A DNA stretch of 20,251 nucleotides, from positions 1 to 20,251 of the forward strand of contig JAEWOA010000296.1 of NCBI GenBank assembly GCA_023461115.1, in the 5' to 3' direction. The notes under the pieces are model-generated. The model did no database searches and had not been told where the DNA came from. It saw nothing but the letters and a program-made list of their open reading frames with translations. This document shows positions 14,590 to 20,251 of this stretch, in pieces. The translations under genes and the position numbers were made by a program. This DNA comes from Actinomycetes bacterium (GTDB taxonomy: Bacteria > Actinomycetota > Actinomycetes > Actinomycetales > Cellulomonadaceae). Every line of letters starts with the position of its first letter. Positions within the stretch are counted from its first letter, which is position 1.

Positions 14590-15945
14590 ATGCGTGACGT
14601 CGATGTCGTCGTGGTGGGCGCCGGCCTGGCCGGCCTGATGGCTGCCCGTACCCTCGTCGCGGGCGGTCGCCGCGTCGTGGTGCTCGAGGCGCGTGACCGC
14701 GTCGGGGGCCGCACGCACAACGGCCACTTCTCGGACGGCCAGTGGATCGAGCTCGGCGGCCAGTGGATCGGCCCCACCCAGGACCGGATGTACGCGCTCG
14801 TCGACGAGCTCGGCCTGCGCACGTTCCCGCTGTTCAACGAGGGCAAGCTCCACCTCAGCCTGGCCGGGCGCCGGGGCCAGATGGCCTCCCACAAGGGCGC
14901 GGTCCCGCGGCTGCGGCCGTGGGAGCTCGTCGACCTCGCCACCGGGATGGCGCGGTTCGGGCGGCTCGCGCGCGGCGTCGACCTCGACCAGCCGTGGACG
15001 TCACCGCGGGCCAAGGCGCTCGACGCGCAGACCCTGCGCGGCTGGATGGACCGGCACCTGCGCACCCGGGCCGCCACGGGCTACTTCGAGGTGTTCTGCG
15101 AGGCCGTCTTCGCCGCCGATCCCGCGGATGTCTCGCTGCTGCACGCCGCGTTCTACACGCGCTCGGGCACCGACCAGGAGACGCTCATGGGCGTCGACGG
15201 CGGGGCCCAGCAGGACCGGGTCGAGGGCGGCTCGGTGCGTGTCGCGGAGCGCCTGGCCGAGGACTTGGGCGAGGCGGTCGTGCTGGGCGCGGTCGTCCGG
15301 CAGGTCCGCCAGGACGACGAGGGCGTCGTCGTCACCACCCGCGACGGGCGCTCGTGGTCGGGCGCGCACGTCGTCGTCGCGATCCCGCCGACCCTCGCCG
15401 GCCGCCTGGAGTACGACCCGCCCCTGCCGCCGGCTCGGGACCAGCTCACGCAACGCGTGCCGGCCGGCAGCGTCATCAAGCAGTACCTCGTCTACGAGCG
15501 GCCGTTCTGGCGCGACCGCGGGCTCAACGGGCAGATCGGCTCGGACGTCGGCCCCGTCAAGGTCACGTTCGACAACACCCCGCCGGGATACGCGCGCGGC
15601 GTGCTGCTCGGGTTCCTGGAGGGCGCGGAGGGCCGCGAGTGGTCGCAGCGCACGCCCGACGAACGACGAGACGCGTTCACCCAGGTCCTGGTGCGGCACT
15701 TCGGGGACGAGGCCGCGCGCCCGGTCGAGTACCTGGAGCTCGACTGGTCCGCGGAGGAGTTCACGCGCGGCTGCTACGGCGCGCACCTGGCGCCGGGTGT
15801 GTGGACCGCCTACGGCCCCGCGCTCACGCAGCCGTGCGGGCGGATCCACTGGGCCGGCGCGGAGTGCGCCCCGGTGTGGAACGGCTACATGGAGGGCGCA
15901 GTCCGCTCGGGCGAGGAGGTCGGCCACCGGCTCGCCCGGCTGTAG
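14590..15945 (+). CDS. Flavin-containing amine oxidase (MAO/putrescine-oxidase-like)
   Basis: The 451-residue enzyme is predicted to oxidise a primary or secondary amine to an aldehyde with release of H2O2. The Rossmann FAD motif GAGLAGL is at 10-16, ribose-binding E33 lies in VVLEARDRVGGRT, and the C-terminal FAD motif is RIHWAGAECAPVWNGYMEGAV (418-438). FTRGCYGAHLAPG aligns with the human MAO loop around the cysteine that carries covalent FAD. C395 matches that cysteine, Y396 and Y433 the aromatic cage, and K297 (GSVIK) the flavin lysine. The substrate is not fixed; putrescine or an aryl amine is likely from family knowledge. It is a single gene with no signal peptide. Confidence 0.92.
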   Translation: MRDVDVVVVGAGLAGLMAARTLVAGGRRVVVLEARDRVGGRTHNGHFSDGQWIELGGQWIGPTQDRMYALVDELGLRTFPLFNEGKLHLSLAGRRGQMASHKGAVPRLRPWELVDLATGMARFGRLARGVDLDQPWTSPRAKALDAQTLRGWMDRHLRTRAATGYFEVFCEAVFAADPADVSLLHAAFYTRSGTDQETLMGVDGGAQQDRVEGGSVRVAERLAEDLGEAVVLGAVVRQVRQDDEGVVVTTRDGRSWSGAHVVVAIPPTLAGRLEYDPPLPPARDQLTQRVPAGSVIKQYLVYERPFWRDRGLNGQIGSDVGPVKVTFDNTPPGYARGVLLGFLEGAEGREWSQRTPDERRDAFTQVLVRHFGDEAARPVEYLELDWSAEEFTRGCYGAHLAPGVWTAYGPALTQPCGRIHWAGAECAPVWNGYMEGAVRSGEEVGHRLARL

Positions 15946-15960
15946 GCGCCTCCCGTCCAG

Positions 15961-16007
15961 CGTCGTCGTCATGCCCGATCGCGCGCACGCGGGGCACGAC
16001 GACGACG
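15961..16007. terminator. Bidirectional terminator between amine oxidase and folD
   Basis: CGTCGTCGTCATGCCC (15961-15976) pairs with 15992-16007 over 16 bp with one mismatch, which becomes a G-U pair in the minus-strand RNA. The loop is 15 nt. It lies between the convergent stops at 15945 and 16032. Confidence 0.8.
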
Positions 16008-16031
16008 TTCGGAGTCAGGCGTCCTGGCTGG

Positions 16032-16913
16032 TCAGCCAGCCGCGCGCTCCGCGGACTCGACGACGTTGCTCAGCAGCATCGCGCGCGTCATGGGCCCGAC
16101 CCCGCCGGGGTTGGGCGACACCCACGCGGCGATCTCGCGCACGCCCGGGTCGACGTCGCCGACGACGCGGCTCTTGCCGGTCTCGGGGTCGACGGCACGC
16201 GAGACTCCCACGTCGACGACGACGGCGCCGGGCTTGACGATGTCCGGCGTGATGATGCCCGGCACGCCCGCCGCGGCGACGATCACGTCGGCGTTGCGCG
16301 TGTGCTCGGCGAGGTCCTCGGTGCCGGTGTGCGTGAGCGTGACGGTCGCGTTGACGGCACGCCGCGTGAGCAGCAGGCCGATGGACCGGCCGACTGTCAC
16401 GCCACGTCCGACGACGACGACGTCGGCCCCCCGCAGGTCGATTCCGTGGCGCTCGATGAGCTCGATGATGCCGCGCGGCGTGCACGGCAGCGGGCTGTCG
16501 ACCGGCTCGTTGACGCGCAGCACCAGGCGGCCCAGGTTCGTCGGGTGCAGGCCGTCGGCGTCCTTGGCGGGGTCGACGAGCTCGAGCACGCGGTGCGTGT
16601 CGATGCCCTTGGGGAGCGGCAGCTGGACGATGAACCCGGTGCAGGCCGGGTTGTCGTTGAGGCGCCGGACGGCGGCCTCGATGTCGCCCTGGCTGGCGTC
16701 GGCGGGCAGCTCCTCCTGGATGGAGGCGATGCCGACCTCGGCGCAGTCGCGGTGCTTGCCCGCGACGTACCACTTGCTGCCCGGGTCGTCGCCGACGAGC
16801 AGCGTGCCCAGGCCGGGCGTGCGTCCCTGCGCGGCGAGCACGGCGACGCGCTCGGCGAGGTCCGCCTTGATGGCCGCCGCGGTGGCGGTCCCGTCGAGGA
16901 TCTGCGCGGTCAT
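16032..16913 (-). CDS. folD: Methylenetetrahydrofolate dehydrogenase / methenyltetrahydrofolate cyclohydrolase
   Basis: The 293-residue bifunctional enzyme interconverts 5,10-methylene-THF, 5,10-methenyl-THF and 10-formyl-THF with NADP. The active-site pair Y49/K53 is in SKWYVAGKHRDC, GFIVQLPLPKGID is at 93-105, D120 lies in DADGLHPTNLG, the nucleotide motif GRGVTVGRSIG is at 169-179, and NPGGVGPMT is near the end. ATG at 16913 has GAGGGG 7 nt upstream on the minus strand and lies 11 nt after the glyA stop, so it is the second gene of the glyA operon. It uses the methylene-THF that GlyA makes. Confidence 0.95.
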   Translation of the reverse strand: MTAQILDGTATAAAIKADLAERVAVLAAQGRTPGLGTLLVGDDPGSKWYVAGKHRDCAEVGIASIQEELPADASQGDIEAAVRRLNDNPACTGFIVQLPLPKGIDTHRVLELVDPAKDADGLHPTNLGRLVLRVNEPVDSPLPCTPRGIIELIERHGIDLRGADVVVVGRGVTVGRSIGLLLTRRAVNATVTLTHTGTEDLAEHTRNADVIVAAAGVPGIITPDIVKPGAVVVDVGVSRAVDPETGKSRVVGDVDPGVREIAAWVSPNPGGVGPMTRAMLLSNVVESAERAAG

Positions 16914-16924
16914 CGCGGCGCCCC

Positions 16925-18211
16925 TCAGTACTGGCGGAGCGTCGGGTACAGCGGGAACGCCTCCGTCAGCTTGGCCACGCGGGCCCGCAGCGCGGCGACG
17001 TCCGCGGCCTCACCGGCCACGAGCGCGTCGGCGATGATGTCCGCGACCTCGGTGAACTCGGCGTCGCCGAAGCCGCGCGTCGCCAGCGCGGGCGTGCCGA
17101 TCCGCAGGCCCGACGTGACCATCGGCGGCCGCGGGTCGTTGGGCACCGCGTTGCGGTTCACGGTGATGCCGGCCTCGTGCAGCAGGTCCTCGGCCTGCTT
17201 GCCGTCGATCGCGGCGTCGCGCAGGTCGACGAGCACCAGGTGCACGTCGGTGCCGCCCGAGCGGATCGAGATGCCGGCGCCGGCGACGTCGGCGCGGGTC
17301 AGGCGCTCGGCGACGATGGCCGCGCCGCGGACCGTGCGCTCCTGGCGGTCCCGGAACTCCGGGGTCGCGGCGATCTTGAACGCCACGGCCTTGGCGGCGA
17401 CCACGTGCATGAGCGGGCCGCCCTGCTGGCCCGGGAACACCGCGGAGTTGAGCTTCTTGGCCAGGTCCGCGTCGTTCGTCAGGATGAAGCCCGAGCGGGG
17501 GCCGCCGATCGTCTTGTGCACGGTCGACGAGACGACGTGCGCGTGCGGCACCGGGGACGGGTGCACGCCCGCGGCCACCAGGCCCGCGAAGTGCGCCATG
17601 TCCACCCACAGGTAGGCGCCGACCTCGTCGGCGATCGCGCGGAACGCGGCGAAGTCGAGCTGGCGGGGGTAGGCGGACCAGCCGGCGATGATCACCTTGG
17701 GCTGGTGCTCGATCGCCAGGCGGCGCACCTCGTCCATGTCGACGAGCGAGGTCTCGGGGTCCACGCCGTACGCGACCACGTTGTACAGGCGGCCCGAGAA
17801 GTTGATCTTCATGCCGTGCGTGAGGTGGCCGCCCTGGTCCAGCGCGAGGCCCAGGATCGTGTCCCCGGGGCGGGCCAGCGCGTGCAGCACGGCCGCGTTC
17901 GCGGTGGCGCCGGAGTGGGGCTGGACGTTGGCGAACTCGGCGCCGAACAGCGACTTGGCCCGCTCGATCGCGATGTTCTCCGCAATGTCGACCTGCTCGC
18001 AGCCGCCGTAGTAGCGGCGGCCCGGGTAGCCCTCGGCGTACTTGTTGGTGAGGACCGAGCCCTGCGCCTGCAGGACGGCCAGGGGCACGAAGTTCTCGCT
18101 CGCGATCATCTCGAGCGTGCCCTGCTGGCGGGCGAGCTCGCCGTCGAGCACGGCGGCGATCTCCGGGTCGAGGTCGGCGATGTTCTGGTCGAGGACGTTG
18201 TCGGCGCTCAT
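16925..18211 (-). CDS. glyA: Serine hydroxymethyltransferase
   Basis: The 428-residue PLP enzyme converts serine and THF to glycine and 5,10-methylene-THF. Seen motifs are LEMIASENFVP (33-43), YAEGYPGRRYYGGCEQVD (58-75), VDMAHFAGLV (203-212), and the PLP-binding Lys233 in SSTVHKTIGGPRSG. VFPGQQGGPLMH is also present. Length is normal. The ATG at 18211 has AGGAGT (complement of 18221-18226) 9 nt upstream; longer in-frame extensions would run into the riboswitch leader. It is the first gene of glyA-folD and is controlled by the ZTP riboswitch in its ~170-nt leader. Confidence 0.96.
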   Translation of the reverse strand: MSADNVLDQNIADLDPEIAAVLDGELARQQGTLEMIASENFVPLAVLQAQGSVLTNKYAEGYPGRRYYGGCEQVDIAENIAIERAKSLFGAEFANVQPHSGATANAAVLHALARPGDTILGLALDQGGHLTHGMKINFSGRLYNVVAYGVDPETSLVDMDEVRRLAIEHQPKVIIAGWSAYPRQLDFAAFRAIADEVGAYLWVDMAHFAGLVAAGVHPSPVPHAHVVSSTVHKTIGGPRSGFILTNDADLAKKLNSAVFPGQQGGPLMHVVAAKAVAFKIAATPEFRDRQERTVRGAAIVAERLTRADVAGAGISIRSGGTDVHLVLVDLRDAAIDGKQAEDLLHEAGITVNRNAVPNDPRPPMVTSGLRIGTPALATRGFGDAEFTEVADIIADALVAGEAADVAALRARVAKLTEAFPLYPTLRQY

Positions 18212-18308
18212 TGTGGGACGACTCCTTGCATCAGCGGACGGGCTCTGGACGGCCGGTGGTCCGGCCCGGCACACGGACGGGCACGCACACCGGTGGTGTG
18301 GTGACCGT
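18212..18308 (-). promoter_or_regulatory. Riboswitch expression platform in the glyA leader
   Basis: Downstream of the ZTP aptamer the leader holds two perfect small hairpins: CACACC-N3-GGTGTG (18286-18300) and GGCCGG-N4-CCGGCC (18251-18266). The ribosome site AGGAGT follows at 18221-18226. The GC-rich hairpin could be a terminator without a U-tract or could mask translation signals; I cannot tell which. Confidence 0.5.
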
Positions 18309-18384
18309 GGGCCCAGGCGTCCGACCCGAAGTCTGCTGCTGCGTCGCTCCCCGGTGGTTCCCCACCCTGGCGCCAGTCGCGACC
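18309..18384 (-). ncRNA. ZTP riboswitch (pfl motif)
   Basis: The minus strand starts GGTCGCGACTGGCG and continues with ACCACCGGGGAGCGACG and CGCCTGGGC, the conserved blocks of the ZTP/pfl aptamer. P1 is GUCGC (18383-18379) with GCGAC (18347-18343). P2 is GGUGG-GGAA-CCACC (18366-18353). P3 is GGGUC (18327-18323) with GGCCC (18313-18309), closing a 9-nt loop whose CGCC can form the pseudoknot with GGCG of the first block. ZTP riboswitches turn on one-carbon and purine genes when 10-formyl-THF is short. Position upstream of glyA-folD fits exactly. Confidence 0.92.
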
Positions 18385-18389
18385 GGGAC

Positions 18390-18395
18390 AGAGTA
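18390..18395 (-). promoter_or_regulatory. -10 element of the glyA-folD operon
   Basis: TACTCT on the minus strand lies 6 nt upstream of the first base of the ZTP aptamer, which puts +1 at about 18384-18383. The -35 is not obvious. Confidence 0.6.
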
Positions 18396-18410
18396 GCAAG
18401 AGCCTCTTGC
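18396..18410. repeat. Perfect 15-bp palindrome beside the glyA -10
   Basis: GCAAGAG-C-CTCTTGC has 7-bp arms around a single base and directly abuts the glyA -10. The one-base centre cannot form an RNA hairpin, so a protein-binding site is more likely than a transcript structure. The binding protein is unknown. Confidence 0.55.
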
Positions 18411-18436
18411 GCCGTGGTGCGCGTGGCCGTAGGTTG

Positions 18437-18458
18437 TATTCAACCTTCTAGTTGAATA
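18437..18458. promoter_or_regulatory. Palindromic operator of the ArsR-SRPBCC-VOC operon
   Basis: TATTCAAC-N6-GTTGAATA is a perfect 8-bp inverted repeat in an AT-rich island, 20 bases before the ArsR start codon. A possible promoter is TTGTAT (18434-18439), 17 nt, then TAGCAA (18457-18462), so the operator fills the spacer. ArsR-family repressors often bind such TTCAA/TTGAA palindromes at their own promoter. The left arm also overlaps a second small inverted repeat, GGTTG-tatt-CAACC (18432-18445). Confidence 0.7.
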
Positions 18459-18478
18459 GCAATCGCGGAGCCACGGGG

Positions 18479-18814
18479 ATGACGACCGACGACGACGACC
18501 GGCTCGACCGGGCCTTCCTGGCCCTGGCCGATCCCGTGCGCCGCCAGATCATCGCCCGGCTGTCCCGGGGGCCCGCGACCGTCAACGAGCTCGCCGCGCC
18601 GCACGCCATGTCGCTGCAGGCGGTCTCCAAGCACATCCACGTGCTGGAGCAGGCCGGGCTCGTCACACGCACGCGCGACGCCCAGCGCCGGCCTGTGCAC
18701 CTCGCGCCCGACGCGCTCGAGCGCCTGACCGCGTGGATCGACCGCTACCGGCTGATCCACGAGCAGCGGTTCCGCTCCCTGGACGCGCTGCTGACCCAGC
18801 AGGAGGAGACATGA
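18479..18814 (+). CDS. ArsR family transcriptional regulator
   Basis: The 111-residue winged-helix protein is of the SdpR/ArsR type linked to SRPBCC genes. Its core runs from ALADPVRRQIIARLSRG (15-31) through NELAAPHAMSLQAVSKHIHVLEQAGLV (36-62) and the wing TRTRDAQRRPVHL. It lacks the metal-binding cysteine motif of metal sensors. The ATG at 18479 has GGAG (18467-18470) 8 nt upstream; a TTG at 18452 lies inside the operator and is rejected. Its stop overlaps the next start (ATGA). It is likely an autorepressor of the operon. Confidence 0.92.
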   Translation: MTTDDDDRLDRAFLALADPVRRQIIARLSRGPATVNELAAPHAMSLQAVSKHIHVLEQAGLVTRTRDAQRRPVHLAPDALERLTAWIDRYRLIHEQRFRSLDALLTQQEET

Positions 18815-19281
18815 ACAAGCCCGTCACGATCACCGCCCCCGAGGGCCTGCCGTTCATCGACATCACGCGCGAGTTCGACGCGCCGGTGAGCCGCGTCTTC
18901 GAGGCGCACGCCCGCCCCGAGCTCGTCGCACAGTGGATGGGCCCCGACGGCTACGCCACCGACATCACCGAGTGGGACTTCACCTCCGGCGGCCGCTGGG
19001 GCTTCGTCCAGAAGGAGCCCGGCGGCGACGAGTACGGCTTCCGCGGCACGTTCCACACCGTGCGCGCCGACGATTTCGCGATCCAGACGTTCGAGTTCCT
19101 GGGGTTCCCGGACGTCGTCTCGATCGAGGCGCTGACGTTCGTCGACCTCGGCGACGGCCGCACCCGGCTGGAGATCCACTCGGTCTACCCGACCGTCGAG
19201 GCCCGCGACGGCATGGTCGCCAGCGGCATGGAGAAGGGCCTCACCCAGGGCTACGCGCGGCTCGACGGCCTCGTCGCGTAG
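18811..19281 (+). CDS. SRPBCC (AHSA1-like) domain protein
   Basis: The 156-residue protein is of the START-like AHSA1/activator-of-Hsp90-homologue family: FIDITREFDAPVSRVFEAHARPELVAQWMGP (15-45), the mid-motif GGRWGFVQ, and the C-terminal helix EARDGMVASGMEKGLTQGYARLDGLV. The family forms a hydrophobic pocket for small lipophilic ligands; the ligand here is unknown. The start overlaps the ArsR stop by four bases and AGGAGGAG lies just upstream. It is co-transcribed with the regulator and the VOC gene. Confidence 0.9.
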   Translation: MNKPVTITAPEGLPFIDITREFDAPVSRVFEAHARPELVAQWMGPDGYATDITEWDFTSGGRWGFVQKEPGGDEYGFRGTFHTVRADDFAIQTFEFLGFPDVVSIEALTFVDLGDGRTRLEIHSVYPTVEARDGMVASGMEKGLTQGYARLDGLVA

Positions 19282-19328
19282 CCATCTCGACTTCTCAGAC
19301 AGCGCAATCCCCGACGAAGGAGCAGGTC

Positions 19329-19814
19329 ATGGGCATCATCCACCCGCACCTCTGGTACGACGACAACGCGGTCGAGGCCGCCGAGTTCTACGTCAGCGTG
19401 TTCCCCAACTCGCGGATCATCCGCGTGGTCGACGCGCCCACCGACATGCCGGGCGTGGCCGCCGGCGCGCCGTTCCTCGTCGAGTACGAGCTGGACGGGC
19501 AGCGCGTCGAGGCGATCGCCGCCGGCCCGTCCCTCCAGCTGACGGCCGCGTTCTCGTTCGTCGTGGACTGCGAGACCCAGGAGGAGATCGACCGCTACTG
19601 GGACGCGCTTCTCGCGGGCGGCGGCAAGGAGGTCGCATGCGGCTGGCTGCAGGACCGGTTCGGCCTGTCGTGGCAGATCGTCCCCCGCAGCCTGTACGAG
19701 ATGACGATCTCCCCCGACGCCGACCCCGCGGGCGCGGCGCGCGCGACGAAGGAGATGCTGGGCCAGGTCAAGTTCGACATCGCCGCACTGAAGGCCGCCT
19801 ACGAGGGCCCCTGA
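19329..19814 (+). CDS. VOC family protein, PhnB-like
   Basis: The 161-residue protein is of the PhnB-like/3-demethylubiquinone-methyltransferase-like VOC group (PF06983). It starts MGIIHPHLWYDDNAVEAAEFYVSVFPNSRI, has FSFVVDCETQEEIDRYWDALLAGG in the middle, and ends with the family-typical CGWLQDRFGLSWQIVP and EMLGQVKFDIAALKAAYEG. VOC proteins are small metal-dependent or binding folds; the reaction is unknown here. GAAGGAG (19316-19322) lies 6 nt before the ATG. It follows the SRPBCC gene by 47 bases and is probably in the same operon. Confidence 0.9.
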   Translation: MGIIHPHLWYDDNAVEAAEFYVSVFPNSRIIRVVDAPTDMPGVAAGAPFLVEYELDGQRVEAIAAGPSLQLTAAFSFVVDCETQEEIDRYWDALLAGGGKEVACGWLQDRFGLSWQIVPRSLYEMTISPDADPAGAARATKEMLGQVKFDIAALKAAYEGP

Positions 19815-19831
19815 ACCCTGCGGCCGACGGG

Positions 19832-20251
19832 CTACGTGGCGTCCCACAGGGCGCGGTAGTACGCGATCCGGGCCTCGTCGCGCGTGATGCCGTACGCGTC
19901 CAGCACCGCGTCCTCGTAGCCTGAGCCGTAGTTCCACTGCGTGCTCCACGTCGCGATCGCGAGGTCGGCCCACCGGTCGGCCGCGCCGAGGGCGCCCAGG
20001 TCCACGTGAGCGGTCCAGGCGCCGTCGTCGTCGAGCAAGGTGTTGGGCGCGCACGCGTCGCCGTGGCAGACGACGAGGCGGTCGATCGGCGGCGGCGGGC
20101 CCAGGGCCTCGCGCGCGGCGGCACGGCGGGCTCGCTCGTCGGACGCGATCGCAGGGGCGTCGGAGCGACGAGCGGCCGCCGCCAGCCGGGCTGGGACGCT
20201 CCAGTCGAAGGGGCACTCCTCGACGGGCAGCGCGTCGTGCAGCGCGCGCAG
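19832..20251 (-). CDS. Aminoglycoside 3'-phosphotransferase-like protein (C-terminal part)
   Basis: The frame is open from the window edge to a TAG at 19834-19832, giving 139 residues without the N-terminus. The APH catalytic loop reads RLVVCHGDACAPNTLLDDDG, with the catalytic Asp in HGD. The DFG-equivalent follows as HVDLGALGAADRWADLAIATWS, close to the GRLGVADRYQDIALA pattern of APH(3') enzymes. It ends YGITRDEARIAYYRALWDAT. APH(3') enzymes inactivate kanamycin-type drugs by phosphorylation; chromosomal actinomycete relatives may act on other substrates. It is convergent with the VOC gene, 17 bases apart. Confidence 0.85.
   Translation of the reverse strand: MRALHDALPVEECPFDWSVPARLAAAARRSDAPAIASDERARRAAAREALGPPPPIDRLVVCHGDACAPNTLLDDDGAWTAHVDLGALGAADRWADLAIATWSTQWNYGSGYEDAVLDAYGITRDEARIAYYRALWDAT

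Noticed and set aside
14742..17615. 957-codon plus-strand open frame across amine oxidase, folD and glyA
   Set aside because: It is a shadow frame of three well-supported genes on both strands, Arg/Ala/Gly-rich, and it crosses a terminator.
18212..18274. Upstream start for GlyA
   Set aside because: It would translate the riboswitch leader. The conserved GlyA N-terminus begins at the ATG at 18211 with its own AGGAGT.

Overview
The window is high-GC DNA (roughly 74% by eye, with almost every third codon position G or C). It has many GTG starts, leaderless gene starts and 4-base stop/start overlaps. Together with the protein repertoire this indicates an actinomycete chromosome, most likely a Cellulomonas-like member of the Micrococcales; the genus is an inference from protein style. 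I see no insertion sequence, prophage, CRISPR array, tRNA or rRNA. The region looks like core and near-core chromosome.

Layout. 1-90: basic C-terminal tail of an upstream gene (+), closed by a strong bidirectional terminator. 188-1650 (-): a PHP phosphoesterase translationally coupled to a MarC membrane protein. 1651-1841: a divergent intergenic region with an unusual 27-bp inverted repeat. 1842-3383 (+): Xaa-Pro aminopeptidase with its own terminator, then a small hypothetical gene (3493-3807, +) whose 3' end overlaps a convergent general-stress-17M-like membrane protein (3647-4348, -). 4432-5259 (+): siderophore-interacting flavoprotein behind a clear DtxR/IdeR iron box. 5340-8356 (+): a soluble MgtE-N/CBS protein, a DUF1003 membrane protein and the Mrp/ApbC ATPase. 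8494-11650 (+): a galactose operon, DeoR-type regulator-galT-galK, with GTGA overlaps. 11680-13680: an ArsR-like regulator (-) divergent from an MFS exporter (+), sharing a palindromic operator that overlaps a TTGACA box. 13685-14497 (-): exodeoxyribonuclease III. 14590-15945 (+): a monoamine-oxidase-like flavoenzyme. 16032-18211 (-): the one-carbon operon glyA-folD, preceded by a well-formed ZTP riboswitch. 18479-19814 (+): an ArsR-SRPBCC-VOC operon behind a perfect palindrome. 19832-20251 (-): the C-terminal part of an APH(3')-like aminoglycoside phosphotransferase, running off the window.

How the genes work together. GlyA and FolD are consecutive steps of tetrahydrofolate one-carbon metabolism, and the ZTP aptamer ties their expression to shortage of 10-formyl-THF. 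GalK and GalT are consecutive Leloir steps with a likely dedicated regulator. The iron box puts siderophore-iron release under iron control. At least five transcription units appear to start translation at or within a base or two of the transcript 5' end: a -10-like hexamer lies 6-8 nt before the start codon with no Shine-Dalgarno sequence.

The most notable signals are the ZTP riboswitch, whose aptamer begins at the predicted +1; the long inverted repeat at 1716-1815; the three regulator/operator arrangements; and the MAO-like enzyme that keeps the covalent-FAD cysteine. I found no convincing wholly new multi-gene system.
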